Below are positions 34,904 through 43,814 of a stretch of 64,000 nt of DNA, piece after piece. The stretch lies in contig JAHDBJ010000012.1 of NCBI GenBank assembly GCA_020630435.1, positions 62,001 to 126,000 of the forward strand. The letters are read 5' to 3'. The notes under the pieces were generated by a model that was given only the letters and a program-made list of their open reading frames with translations, searched no databases and was not told the origin of the DNA. A program made the translations under genes and the position numbers. Source of the stretch: Saprospiraceae bacterium (GTDB lineage Bacteria > Bacteroidota > Bacteroidia > Chitinophagales > Saprospiraceae). Within the stretch, counting starts at the first letter, position 1, and every line of letters begins with the position of its first letter.

Positions 34904-35887
34904 ATGTCTAAAGAAATAAAAAGAGTTGCCGTTTTTACCTCTGGAGGAGATGCCCCAGGAATGAATGCAGCCGTTCGAGCAGTCGTAAGAAATGCCACAC
35001 ATAAAGGATTACACGTCTATGGTATTTATAATGGTTATCAAGGGATGATTGAAGGCAAAATTGAACGTTTAGAAACCAAGTCCGTTCGGAATATTATTCA
35101 TCGAGGAGGAACGATACTCAAGACGGCAAGGAGTAAGGAGTTTATGACAAAAGCTGGACGTCAGCGAGCGTATGATTCGCTTCAAGCATTTGATATTGAT
35201 GGTGTAATTGCTTGTGGAGGTAATGGAACATTTACAGGAGCTAAGATATTTCATAAAGAATTTGGTATTCCTTTTATCGGCATTCCGGGGACAATTGATA
35301 ACGATTTATATGGTACAGATTTTACTATAGGATTCGATACAGCAGTAAATACAGCAGTAGATGCGGTAGATAAAATTAGAGATACAGCCGATTCGCACAA
35401 TCGACTATTTTTTATCGAGGTGATGGGAAGGCATTCTGGATATATAGCTCTATATACAGGTATAGGAAGTGGTGCAAGTGGTATACTCTTGCCTGAAAAA
35501 TCGACGGATACCAAAGAACTTACAGATGCCCTTAAAAAGGGCTTGAAGAGAAACAAATTATTCAGTTTAGTAGTGGTAGCAGAAGGGGATGAGTCAGGAG
35601 GTGCGATTCAGATGGCTGAAAAAATTAAGAAAGAGTTTCCACAATATGAGACAAAAGTCGCTATTATAGGACATTTACAAAGGGGAGGCTCTCCGACTTG
35701 TGCGGATCGTGTTTTAGCGAGTCGTCTAGGTTCAGAAGCGGTAAATGCCTTAATATCAGGAAAAACTAATATGATGCTTGGTATTATCAATAACGAAATT
35801 GCTTATACGCCTTTTGAAGATGCAATTAAGAAGGCAAAACCATTTAATAAGGACTTGATTCAACTTGCAGAAGTATTAGCTTCTTAG
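34904..35887 (+). CDS. pfkA: ATP-dependent 6-phosphofructokinase
   Basis: A 327-residue protein of standard PfkA length. Hallmarks: VAVFTSGGDAPGMNAAVRAV (ATP loop with the GGD of ATP-type enzymes), GGTILKTARSKEF, IACGGNGTFTGAKIF, PGTIDNDLYGTDFTIGFDTA (catalytic Asp), FIEVMGRHSGYIAL and GHLQRGGSPTCADRVLASRL. It phosphorylates fructose 6-phosphate in glycolysis; Gly at the GGNGT site fits ATP rather than PPi use. A terminator hairpin shared with the convergent rhomboid gene follows. Confidence 0.97.
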   Translation: MSKEIKRVAVFTSGGDAPGMNAAVRAVVRNATHKGLHVYGIYNGYQGMIEGKIERLETKSVRNIIHRGGTILKTARSKEFMTKAGRQRAYDSLQAFDIDGVIACGGNGTFTGAKIFHKEFGIPFIGIPGTIDNDLYGTDFTIGFDTAVNTAVDAVDKIRDTADSHNRLFFIEVMGRHSGYIALYTGIGSGASGILLPEKSTDTKELTDALKKGLKRNKLFSLVVVAEGDESGGAIQMAEKIKKEFPQYETKVAIIGHLQRGGSPTCADRVLASRLGSEAVNALISGKTNMMLGIINNEIAYTPFEDAIKKAKPFNKDLIQLAEVLAS

Positions 35888-35906
35888 AACCAATATAATG
35901 ATTTGA

Positions 35907-35950
35907 ATTCCCATATTGATGCCTAGTCCAGTATGGGAATTTTTATTTTT
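35907..35950. terminator. Terminator hairpin between pfkA and the rhomboid gene
   Basis: ATTCCCATA (35907-35915) pairs with TATGGGAAT (35932-35940); a T-run TTTTATTTTT follows. It overlaps the 3' end of the minus-strand rhomboid gene. Confidence 0.75.
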
Positions 35951-36707
35951 AAAATCTAGGGAGCTGTTGTTCCGCATCTGAATTCGTTAATTCGACTTGA
36001 TAACTTTGTCTCGCAATTAGACCAGCTAAAACACCAAACACGAATCCGCCTATATGTGCCCACCATGCTACTCCTGAAGTAGCTGCTGTTTCAGGACTTA
36101 AAGCTGCAAAACCTGCTATGAGTTGTTGGGCAATCCATAAACCTAAGAACCAAAGTGCTGCCATTTTAAAAGAACGGAAAAAATAGACAACAAGTACTTT
36201 AATTTTAGATTGAGGAAACATCACTAAATATGCTCCTAAGATGGCAGAAATCGCTCCACTTGCACCGACGCTAGGAATTGAACCCAAACAAGCCTGAATA
36301 CTTCCGTCGCAAGGAATTGTACTAGCACAAACTTGACAACAATTCATCAGTTCTCCTCCAGAATTAAAAAAGATATGAGCAGCAGATGCCGCTAAACCTC
36401 CTAGGAAATAAAAGATAACGAAATTGATATTTCCGATTGTCGCTTCTATATTATCCCCAAACACCCATAGAAATAGCATATTTCCAATGAGGTGCATCCA
36501 ACCACCATGCATAAACATACTAGTGAATAAAGTATAATAATCTTGACCATTAATAATTTCATTTGGAATAGAGCCAAACTCACAGATATAGGCATTTGGA
36601 TGCGTTAACTGTACTAAGAAAGCTATAATATTTAAACCAATAAAGGCATAACTAAAAATGGGTTTATAGCCACCAACTACTTGATCGTCACCAATAGGAA
36701 ATATCAT
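35949..36707 (-). CDS. Rhomboid family intramembrane serine protease
   Basis: A 252-residue protein with six core transmembrane helices. It has MFMHGGWMHLIGNMLFLWVF (the L1 loop HGGxxHLxxN motif), SIPSVGASGAISAILGAYLV with the catalytic Ser of GASGA around residue 150, and WWAHIGGFVFGVLAGLI with the catalytic His. An insertion between TM3 and the active Ser contains four cysteines (NCCQVCASTIPCDG), which is unusual for rhomboids. The protease cuts transmembrane substrates in the inner membrane. It follows the glycosyltransferase gene by 26 bp; the three minus-strand genes 38599-35949 form an apparent operon. Confidence 0.92.
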   Translation of the reverse strand: MIFPIGDDQVVGGYKPIFSYAFIGLNIIAFLVQLTHPNAYICEFGSIPNEIINGQDYYTLFTSMFMHGGWMHLIGNMLFLWVFGDNIEATIGNINFVIFYFLGGLAASAAHIFFNSGGELMNCCQVCASTIPCDGSIQACLGSIPSVGASGAISAILGAYLVMFPQSKIKVLVVYFFRSFKMAALWFLGLWIAQQLIAGFAALSPETAATSGVAWWAHIGGFVFGVLAGLIARQSYQVELTNSDAEQQLPRF

Positions 36708-36733
36708 TCTATATTACGTTTTATTTTGAATAT

Positions 36734-37336
36734 TTAGACAGCTTGATTATCTAGATGTTTGCCAAATTCCAACCAATCTTTTTCATAGTCAATATCTGAT
36801 AATTTGGGTAGGAGATAATAACTTTTTTCCAAAGATGCAATTTTTTCTAAAGTTTGAGGTAAAACTTTTTCAGTACTCCATTCAATATTTTCAAATAGAG
36901 AAGAGTGATAGTGTTTCATTCCAAGCAAATAATATCCTCCATCAAAGGTAGGTCCAATAACAAAATCATGTTGATCCAGTTTGTTAAGAGCCTCTTGAAT
37001 TATTTCAGGACTTAAATTAGCACAGTCACTTCCAATAATGACGGCTTTATCGTGAAGTTTTAACTGTTTCTGAAAAGCGACTGCCATACGTTGCCCTAAT
37101 GCTCCTTGAGGTTGAAGTTTTTTTGAAAAATAGAATTGCTCCCAATTATCAGTTTCATCAATAGAGTCACTATAGTACAAAGCACGTTTTACATCTATAG
37201 ACATTGAAATTGTTCTAGTATGTTGAAGTAGTAACTTGTAGATTCGTAAGGCTTCCTGATCACCTAAAGTTGAAGCTAATCGTGTTTTAACTTTTCCTAG
37301 AATAGGATTTTTTATAAAAATAATTAATACAGCCAT
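36734..37336 (-). CDS. TIGR04282-type nucleotidyl/glycosyltransferase (DUF2064)
   Basis: A 200-residue GT-A-fold protein. The N-terminal KxPxxGxVKTRL motif is present (IFIKNPILGKVKTRLAS). Further family features are ALYYSDSIDETDNW, QGALGQRMAVAF, KAVIIGSDCANLSPEIIQEA and HDFVIGPTFDGGYYLLGM. This family includes the transferase of arsenosugar and related pathways, but most members have no proven substrate, and no arsenic genes are adjacent. It lies in a run with the serine hydrolase (15 bp upstream) and the rhomboid gene (26 bp downstream). Confidence 0.88.
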   Translation of the reverse strand: MAVLIIFIKNPILGKVKTRLASTLGDQEALRIYKLLLQHTRTISMSIDVKRALYYSDSIDETDNWEQFYFSKKLQPQGALGQRMAVAFQKQLKLHDKAVIIGSDCANLSPEIIQEALNKLDQHDFVIGPTFDGGYYLLGMKHYHSSLFENIEWSTEKVLPQTLEKIASLEKSYYLLPKLSDIDYEKDWLEFGKHLDNQAV

Positions 37337-37351
37337 GGGTTATATAGTTTA

Positions 37352-38599
37352 TTAGTCTTTTATGATGCTAGAAACACCGCTAAGTATTCGACCATAATTT
37401 TTATCGGATTTCTCTCCTAGACGAATAACAATCAATTCTTTTTCTGGATCAATAAGGATGAGTTGCCCAAGGATACCTACCGCATAAAAATCAGTTTTAC
37501 AATAATTAATATACCAAAATGAAGGCTTCTTAGTACTTCTTTTTACTTGGTAACTGGCAAATTTTCTAGCTTTAGCAATTTCTTCTGCTTCTAGAGAATC
37601 TTGGTAATACGTAACCTTATTATTTTCACCAACAATCATATTTATGGAGTACCATTGATACTGGTAACAGTCATTCGCTGCATTGGGTGTTTTGGAACGC
37701 AATACCCAGTCTTTAGAGATGATTTGTTGTCCATTCCAATTTCCATCGTTTAAATACAATCGAGCAATCTTAGCCAAATCTCTTGCAGTCGTGTTTAAGC
37801 AGCAATAACCTTTAGTAGAGCGATTTTTCTTATCGTCTATACTCCAAGATGCAGGAAATTCCATTCCCATAGGAATCCATACTTTTTCCTCTAAATATTT
37901 TCCCATTTCCTTTCCTGTAACACGTTCTACGACCTCACCTAAGATAGCGGTCGAAATACTTTGATAATTTTGATAGCTATCAGGTGCTGCTTCAAATTTT
38001 AATTTTTGAATTTGTTTAAACTGATTTTTGCCATAGTATAATCGAGCAACGTGTGCAAATGGGTTGAGGTAGGCTTCCTTAAATTTAATCCCTGAACGCA
38101 TCTCTAAGAGATGTTCAATTGTTAGTGTTTTAAAAATGGGATCAGACTCGTTTAATTCAGTGAGATATTTGGTTACGGGATCATGCACACTTTCAATCAA
38201 ACCATCATCTACAGCAATCCCAACCATTAGGGAGGTAATAGATTTTGAAACGGAAAAGATATTGGATATTTGTGCGGCACTATAGCCTCGATAATACTTT
38301 TCAAAAGCGATACTATCTCGATGTATGACCAAAAATGCTGTTGTCGTTGTCTTTTTATCCAAATACTGATCTAGAGGAAGTTGTTGCTCATTATCAGAAT
38401 AGTTAGGTATGAAATCCGAAAGATCAAGACTAGCCCTTTCTGCAAACTGAAAAGTTTTATTGCCCGTGTTTATAGGGGTTGAAGGAAAAAATTTATGATC
38501 TGTAATATTTGCCTTGTTTCGAATAAAAAAACGCCCTATATGGCAGGACTGTAAGAAAACAAAGACTAGTAGTAGTAAAAATCTAAACTTGGGCTTCAT
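37352..38599 (-). CDS. Serine hydrolase (beta-lactamase class C family) lipoprotein
   Basis: A 415-residue protein. The lipoprotein signal MKPKFRFLLLLVFVFLQSC gives lipid Cys19. The beta-lactamase-fold domain contains the SxxK active site in NIFSVSKSITSLMVGIAVDD and the YxN-equivalent YQNYQSISTAILGEVVERVT (Tyr-Gln-Ser variant). The C-terminal VGILGQLILIDPEKELIVIR resembles the esterase/EstB-PBP4* type rather than true AmpC. It is likely a periplasmic or outer-membrane-anchored peptidase or esterase; the substrate is unknown. First gene of a three-gene minus-strand run. Confidence 0.88.
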   Translation of the reverse strand: MKPKFRFLLLLVFVFLQSCHIGRFFIRNKANITDHKFFPSTPINTGNKTFQFAERASLDLSDFIPNYSDNEQQLPLDQYLDKKTTTTAFLVIHRDSIAFEKYYRGYSAAQISNIFSVSKSITSLMVGIAVDDGLIESVHDPVTKYLTELNESDPIFKTLTIEHLLEMRSGIKFKEAYLNPFAHVARLYYGKNQFKQIQKLKFEAAPDSYQNYQSISTAILGEVVERVTGKEMGKYLEEKVWIPMGMEFPASWSIDDKKNRSTKGYCCLNTTARDLAKIARLYLNDGNWNGQQIISKDWVLRSKTPNAANDCYQYQWYSINMIVGENNKVTYYQDSLEAEEIAKARKFASYQVKRSTKKPSFWYINYCKTDFYAVGILGQLILIDPEKELIVIRLGEKSDKNYGRILSGVSSIIKD

Positions 38600-38702
38600 A
38601 TATTACTATTTTAGACTAAAAGTAGTGAAAATCTAAACTTTTGTAGTACTTGGAATATGATAAAGAGTAATTTTATGCATTTAGCGGTATCAAAAATTTC
38701 TA

Positions 38703-38741
38703 AAAATAAAAAACCCCCTAAGTCAATGACTCAGAGGGTTT
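38703..38741 (-). terminator. Intrinsic terminator of the tRNA operon
   Basis: Minus strand: AAACCCTCTGAGTC (38741-38728), 3-nt loop, GACTTAGGGGGTTT (38724-38711), then TTT and AT-rich DNA. The stem is 14 bp with two G-T wobbles. It lies just past tRNA-Pro. Confidence 0.8.
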
Positions 38742-38744
38742 AAG

Positions 38745-38819
38745 TCGGGGCGGCAGGATTCGAACCTGCGACCCCCTGCTCCCAAAGCAGGTACGCTAAC
38801 CGGACTGCGCTACGCCCCG
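38745..38819 (-). tRNA. tRNA-Pro (anticodon TGG)
   Basis: 75 nt on the minus strand. The acceptor stem is CGGGGCG/CGCCCCG with discriminator A. The anticodon arm CCTGCTTTGGGAGCAGG shows TGG, and the T-arm contains GGTTCGAATCC. CCA is not encoded. It lies 45 bp downstream of tRNA-Ser and is likely co-transcribed with it. Confidence 0.95.
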
Positions 38820-38864
38820 AAAATTAATCTTTAGGCTAAAAAACTTGCATCCAAGTTCTTGTGG

Positions 38865-38953
38865 CGGTGGAGGCGGGATTCGAACCCGCGGTACCTGTTT
38901 CCAAGTACGTCGATTTAGCAAACCGGTGGTTTCAGCCACTCACCCACTCCACC
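38865..38953 (-). tRNA. tRNA-Ser (anticodon GCT)
   Basis: About 89 nt on the minus strand, with the long variable arm of class II tRNAs (GTACTTGGAAACAGGTAC). The acceptor is GGTGGAG/CTCCACC with discriminator G. The anticodon loop TTGCTAA gives GCT, and the T-loop is GGTTCGAATCC. The bases after the discriminator read CCA, so the tail may be encoded. Confidence 0.95.
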
Positions 38954-38963
38954 AAAAGCGGCA

Positions 38964-38996
38964 CAAAGATAGTATCTTTTAAACGGAAAATCCAAA
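38964..38996 (-). promoter_or_regulatory. Promoter of the tRNA-Ser/tRNA-Pro operon
   Basis: Minus strand: TTTG (38996-38993), 21 nt, TATCTTTG (38971-38964), 10 nt upstream of the tRNA-Ser 5' end. It has the same -7 sequence as aroC and the candidate small RNA. Confidence 0.7.
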
Positions 38997-39300
38997 AAGA
39001 ATTTTATTTTTTTTAAATTATTTTTTCATTTTTGAATTTATCTAGATTATTAAAGATTTTTAGTGCAAATAATCAATGAGTTACAAATTATAAAATATAA
39101 TTAACGAAAAAAAAGTTCCTTCTTCTAACTATATTTTACCTTCTTAACTACGATTCTTTAAATTAATTGACGATTAAAATTAAACCTTCCTTGTTTTATC
39201 GAATTTTTTTTTTGCTTCGTAGAAAAAAAGAATTAAAAACTGTAATATCCTAAGTAAAACCTATACATTTATACGAAATAATCAAACAACATTCCTTTAT
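38997..39300. other. Intergenic stretch between the tRNA promoter and natA
   Basis: About 300 bp of AT-rich DNA, divergently placed. No gene, strong hairpin or clear consensus promoter for the ABC transporter was found. Confidence 0.45.
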
Positions 39301-40077
39301 ATGATAGTTATAAAAGATTTGATCAAGGAGTTTTCATTGAGTAAGAAACAACGAGTGGAAACAGGACATGACAGTCCTACCATTCGTGCAGTTGATAATA
39401 TTAGTTTTGAATGCAAACCTGGTAGGGTTTTTTCACTGCTAGGACCGAATGGGGCAGGTAAAACAACGACCCTAAGAATGATAGCAACCATCCTGAAACC
39501 CACTAGTGGTGATATTGAGGTAAATGGATTTAGTGTTAACACAAAGCCAAAAGAGGTTAGAGAAAGTATCGGTTTCTTAACGGGAAGTACTAAACTTTAT
39601 GATCGACTTACACCCAATGAAATCATAAAGTATTTTGCGGATTTATATAATGTTGATCCCACTACATTTAAACAACGAAAAGAAAAATACTTCGACCTCC
39701 TCGATATGCATGATTTTGCACACAAACGACTAGGGAAATTATCAACAGGAATGAAACAAAAGGTATCCATTGTAAGAACCATTATCCACGATCCAGAGGT
39801 GGTTATTTTTGATGAACCTACTTCTGGATTGGACGTCATTACGGCTGAAAATATTATTCAGTTGATTAAAGATTGTAAAGAAGAAGGAAAGACCGTTATT
39901 TTTTCTACTCATATTATGACAGAAGTAGATTTACTGTGTGATGACTTAGCTATTATCAATAAGGGTAAATTACTTTATAACGGAACGATGAACGATTTTA
40001 GAACAACAATGGAAGCCAGTTCGCTTACAGGAGAGTTTATACGAATTATAAAGGCACAGACGGCTCAATCTGCTTAG
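39301..40077 (+). CDS. ABC transporter ATP-binding protein (NatA type)
   Basis: A 258-residue ABC ATPase. Walker A LLGPNGAGKTTTLRMI, Q-loop IGFLTGSTKLYDRL, signature LSTGMKQKVSIVRTIIHDPE, Walker B VVIFDEPTSGLDV and the switch His in VIFSTHIMTEVD. The SGLD and SGMKQK variant is typical of Na+-efflux NatA proteins and related exporters. It partners the ABC-2 permease 62 bp downstream on the same strand. Natural substrates may be Na+ or a small molecule; the sequence does not decide. Confidence 0.92.
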   Translation: MIVIKDLIKEFSLSKKQRVETGHDSPTIRAVDNISFECKPGRVFSLLGPNGAGKTTTLRMIATILKPTSGDIEVNGFSVNTKPKEVRESIGFLTGSTKLYDRLTPNEIIKYFADLYNVDPTTFKQRKEKYFDLLDMHDFAHKRLGKLSTGMKQKVSIVRTIIHDPEVVIFDEPTSGLDVITAENIIQLIKDCKEEGKTVIFSTHIMTEVDLLCDDLAIINKGKLLYNGTMNDFRTTMEASSLTGEFIRIIKAQTAQSA

Positions 40078-40139
40078 GATACTATGTTTTTCTTACCTCT
40101 TTACTAATTATTTTATTACCACTATAACGAATATCCAAA

Positions 40140-41324
40140 ATGTACATTTTTACAATATTCAAAAAAGAGCTTTTAGACATCATTAGAGATAGAAGGTCTG
40201 TAATGACGATGATATTATTGCCTCTACTCATGATGCCCTTATTAATGGGGTTTATGGGGAAATTTATGGCATCCCAAAAACAGAAATCGGAAGATAAAAC
40301 GCTAAAGGTAGCAGTAATAGACAATAATAATGGGAAAGATTTTATCGAACGGTTGGACATCAATCAAAAGATGGACATTGTAAGAGGGATAACAGAGGAA
40401 GATATGGGGCAATTGATTAAAGACGATAGCCTAGACTTAGGCGTTGTAATTGCTTCTAATTTTGATCAACTTATCGCTGATAATAAAACGGGTAACATTA
40501 AGGTCTATTATAATTCTACATCCATTGGAATAAAGGAGCGCTTAGATATTATGGTGGATAGTCATAATGATAGAATCCTAGATTCACGCTTACAAAAATT
40601 AGGTCTAGATGAAGCCGTTATAAAGCCCATAAAAGTAGAAGAGAATAATGTTTATACCGTTGCAGAAACAGTCGGTAAAATGGCAGGGGGAATATTGCCC
40701 TATATGTTTGTACTCTTTTGCTTTTTCGGATGTATGTATCCTGCGATTGATTTATTTGCAGGGGAGAAGGAACGGGGTACGCTTGAAACCATTCTTTCAA
40801 CACCTGTTAATCGCTTCCAATTGCTTATTGGGAAACTGTTAGTTGTAACCCTTGGAGGGGCAATTTCTGGAACACTCGCTATTATTGGTTTGGCAATTTC
40901 TGGGCAAATTACAGATGCTCTACCTCCAATGATGGCAAACATGGTTGCGGGGATTTTATCGCCTAGTAATATTTTGATGTTTGTTTTGATGCTGATACCA
41001 TTGGCAATGTTTTTTGCTTCAATGATTATTATGTTATCCATCTATGCTAAATCGTATAAAGAAGCTCAAAGTTTAATCATGCCTTCTCAGTTTGTCGTAT
41101 TTGTTCCGTTAATACTAGGGATGCTACCAGGTATCAAATTGAACATCTTTACAGCGATGGTTCCTATCCTCAATGTTGCCCTGACGAGTAAAGAAATTGC
41201 AGCAGGCACAATTGATCCTGTCCTCTTTATCGTTACAATTGTATCAATGATAGTTATTGCTTTATTAGGAATCTATCTGTGTACCTTCTGGTTTGATAAA
41301 GAAAGCAATATTTTAAGAACATAG
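40140..41324 (+). CDS. ABC-2 type permease (NatB-like)
   Basis: A 394-residue membrane protein. One N-terminal helix (SVMTMILLPLLMMPLLMGFM) precedes a large extracytoplasmic domain (about residues 50-185). Five C-terminal helices follow, with the ABC-2 motif PAIDLFAGEKERGTLETILS and TPVNRFQLLIGKLLVV. This layout matches NatB/YhaP-type permeases that pair with NatA ATPases. It follows the ATPase gene directly and is presumably the transmembrane half of the exporter. Convergent with the Roco gene, 15 bp between stops. Confidence 0.9.
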   Translation: MYIFTIFKKELLDIIRDRRSVMTMILLPLLMMPLLMGFMGKFMASQKQKSEDKTLKVAVIDNNNGKDFIERLDINQKMDIVRGITEEDMGQLIKDDSLDLGVVIASNFDQLIADNKTGNIKVYYNSTSIGIKERLDIMVDSHNDRILDSRLQKLGLDEAVIKPIKVEENNVYTVAETVGKMAGGILPYMFVLFCFFGCMYPAIDLFAGEKERGTLETILSTPVNRFQLLIGKLLVVTLGGAISGTLAIIGLAISGQITDALPPMMANMVAGILSPSNILMFVLMLIPLAMFFASMIIMLSIYAKSYKEAQSLIMPSQFVVFVPLILGMLPGIKLNIFTAMVPILNVALTSKEIAAGTIDPVLFIVTIVSMIVIALLGIYLCTFWFDKESNILRT

Positions 41325-41339
41325 CAAGGGGCTGCCCAT

Positions 41340-43814
41340 TTAGTCTATATCTAGACGATTATCCGTAGCATCGTTTAAATAAGTGTTATGATCTCCAATG
41401 ATTGTAATTCTGTGTTGCTCTTTATCGGGTCTACTTTCGTGAAGGATGCGCTGTTTTAGGGCTTGATCAAATAGGTTATCTATCAAGGCAAAAACAGAAA
41501 CAGCCTCGTAGGAGTTATCACATTCAATGGTGTCTTTTCGCTTTTCGATTCGCTTAGTGATGCTAGAAAATTTATAAAAATGCGGTTCGTATTGGCGTTC
41601 ACAGCTGTCGCAGTTGCAAGGGATAAACTTTTGGACTTTAATCCCTTCATACGTACGGTGTAGCTTATCCATTTCTTCGGAGATAATGGTCATCAATTCC
41701 TTTTGATAAATCCCGCTTATACGAATGGAAATCTCGTTTCTAGCATAGGTCTCTGTGACTAAGGCAAAAGTCTTATTGCGTTCCAATACAACGCCTTTTT
41801 TCCAGGCTTTGTCCAAGTCTTTTAACAGATGGTGGGTTCGAACCACCAAGCGGCTTAAAAGTCCTTTTGGCATGAAGATATATCGGTATCGAAGTTGAAT
41901 ATTCTGTTCTCTATCCCAACTGAAATCGTCAGGCTCACTTTCGGAGAGCAATTGGGGGATAAGGTATTCGTCCGAACGCCCGTCTTTTTGATAGCATAAC
42001 TCAAATTTTATCATCAATTGCAGGAGTTCAGGAATCATATCTTGGTAGCTGCTTTCTGTCCATATGTTTTGAACGTCTTCTTTAGAAAAATGCCCATATT
42101 GTCCTTTGATATTCTCATCATCAAGGACACGATAAACCGCATTCGTGACCCACTCGTTTTGTAGGATGATCGTCTTTCTTAGTAAATCGTCTTTTTGAAA
42201 ATGTAGGCAAGTCCCCAAGTCATGGAGGTATTGGCTTAACTCTAAGGCTTTTTGCTTTTCGGTAATCTGTTGTTTATGACAGATTTGATAATAGCCTTCT
42301 AGACTGATATAGGGCTTTGTTTTAGCTTGTTCGAGTAAATCCTCTCGGACTTTTATCCAGAATTTGGGCAGCTTTTGACCAATATGCGGCAATTTTTGTA
42401 TGTAATGCTCTATATCTTTTTGCAATTCGTCCAATCCCCGATTGCTTAGGAGGTTAGTAGCATATTTTTCCTTAATAAAATCAAATTGTCCTTGCATACT
42501 CTTCAAGTCTAGGGCTTTGCTTCTGTCTCCTTTTTCGTTTTGAACAAGGAGTAGGGGACTGCCTCCTCCAAACAACTCTACCGTTTGTAGCCAATAATTA
42601 AAAGAAGCATCGTTCAGGGATTTATCGTCTTTGCGGGTATCATCTACTAGGATATACAAGGATCGTTTTGTCAAAAAAAACTGATGTGTAGCATGGTAGA
42701 TCTCTTGCCCACCAAAATCCCAAAGATTGATTTTAAATTCTTGCCCATCGACACAAGGGAAGTATAATGGCTGTATATCGATTCCTCTGGTCGTCTCTTC
42801 CTCTTTGGGCATTTCGGACTGGCGATTTTGCAATTTACGAGCAAGACTCGTCTTTCCTGCCCCTCCTTCTCCTAATATTAATAATTTGGCTTCGTATAAG
42901 TATTCAGAACCTTGTTTTTCTAAATCTTCAAAATAGGAGAGAATGGCTTCGTTGCCTTGTTGTATGATTTCTAATGGGGGGTTGGAGATGGGATTATTGA
43001 AGAGGTTTATTGTATTTGATTTAAACCTATCTTCCATAGATACTTTAAGCCCTTTTTTAATGAGTGGGAGAATTGGAGAAATGTCTTGGATTTTATTATC
43101 ACGCAAGTTAAGGGTTGTTAAATTTGTAAGATTTTTTAGTGAGCTTATATCTGATATTTGATTATGATTAATCCGAAGACTCTCTAAATTCGTAAGATTT
43201 TTTAGTGAGCTTATATCTGATATTTGATTATGATTAACTGTAAGACTCTTTATCTTTGCAAGATTTTTTATAGACTTAATATCTGATATTTGATTATGAT
43301 TAATCCAAAGACTCTTTAAATTCGTAAGATTTTTTATTGGACTTATATCTGGTATTTGGTTATTACTAATCCGAAGACTCTCTAAATTCGTAAGATTTTT
43401 TATAGACTTAATATCTGATATTTGATTGCCAATTAAGCTAAGTGAAGTTAAATTAATAATAGTAGCTATTGAATTAATATCAGTAATACTATTTAGACTT
43501 AGACTTAATCTTGTAAGATTTTTATAATTTTCTAATTGCTTTATATCTGTTATGTTATTATGGCTTAAATCTAAATACATTAAATTTTCAGGAAAAATAG
43601 AATCTTGTTTCTTTATCCATCCTAAATAATGTATCAATTTTTTATTTGTTTCTAAGATGTTTATTTTGTTGTGACGTAAACTTAAAGAGTCCAAATGCTC
43701 CAATTCGTGCAATCCAGTAGGAATAGAGGTTAATCCCAAATTACTTAGATCCAACCTTTTACTTTTATTTTTTTTAGCTTCTGCTATTCGTTGTTGAGCG
43801 ATTTTTTTTGACAT
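41340..43814 (-). CDS. Roco protein: leucine-rich repeats, Roc GTPase and COR domain
   Basis: An 824-residue protein. LRRs span about residues 18-275, with five nearly identical 22-residue units at 121-230 (LTNLESLRINHNQISDIS type). The Roc GTPase begins at about 308: Walker A LGEGGAGKTSLARKLQ (about 314-322), switch II NLWDFGGQEIYHATHQFFLT (about 366) and LLLVQNEKGDRS as the NKxD-equivalent. The COR domain follows (FWIKVREDLLEQAKTKPYIS to about 700), then a Cys motif FIPCNCDSCERQYEPHFYKF. The tail has ITIIGDHNTYLND. Such proteins are dimerising GTPases. The partner and role are unknown. There is no signal peptide. The start codon lies in a 22-bp hairpin. Confidence 0.93.
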   Translation of the reverse strand: MSKKIAQQRIAEAKKNKSKRLDLSNLGLTSIPTGLHELEHLDSLSLRHNKINILETNKKLIHYLGWIKKQDSIFPENLMYLDLSHNNITDIKQLENYKNLTRLSLSLNSITDINSIATIINLTSLSLIGNQISDIKSIKNLTNLESLRISNNQIPDISPIKNLTNLKSLWINHNQISDIKSIKNLAKIKSLTVNHNQISDISSLKNLTNLESLRINHNQISDISSLKNLTNLTTLNLRDNKIQDISPILPLIKKGLKVSMEDRFKSNTINLFNNPISNPPLEIIQQGNEAILSYFEDLEKQGSEYLYEAKLLILGEGGAGKTSLARKLQNRQSEMPKEEETTRGIDIQPLYFPCVDGQEFKINLWDFGGQEIYHATHQFFLTKRSLYILVDDTRKDDKSLNDASFNYWLQTVELFGGGSPLLLVQNEKGDRSKALDLKSMQGQFDFIKEKYATNLLSNRGLDELQKDIEHYIQKLPHIGQKLPKFWIKVREDLLEQAKTKPYISLEGYYQICHKQQITEKQKALELSQYLHDLGTCLHFQKDDLLRKTIILQNEWVTNAVYRVLDDENIKGQYGHFSKEDVQNIWTESSYQDMIPELLQLMIKFELCYQKDGRSDEYLIPQLLSESEPDDFSWDREQNIQLRYRYIFMPKGLLSRLVVRTHHLLKDLDKAWKKGVVLERNKTFALVTETYARNEISIRISGIYQKELMTIISEEMDKLHRTYEGIKVQKFIPCNCDSCERQYEPHFYKFSSITKRIEKRKDTIECDNSYEAVSVFALIDNLFDQALKQRILHESRPDKEQHRITIIGDHNTYLNDATDNRLDID
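43126..43455 (-). repeat. Five 66-bp LRR-encoding tandem units
   Basis: Tandem 66-bp units inside the Roco gene, each encoding 22 residues. The first two share an identical 46-nt stretch starting at 43126 and 43192. The others differ by a few substitutions. The period matches the leucine-rich-repeat length. Confidence 0.85.

Noticed and set aside
40700-41041. A 113-residue open frame on the minus strand
   Set aside because: It is antisense to the NatB-like permease, with no start context or family match.
43081-43455. Regular repeats resembling a CRISPR array
   Set aside because: The 66-bp period with no variable spacers, and in-frame coding for leucine-rich repeats, shows these are part of the Roco gene.
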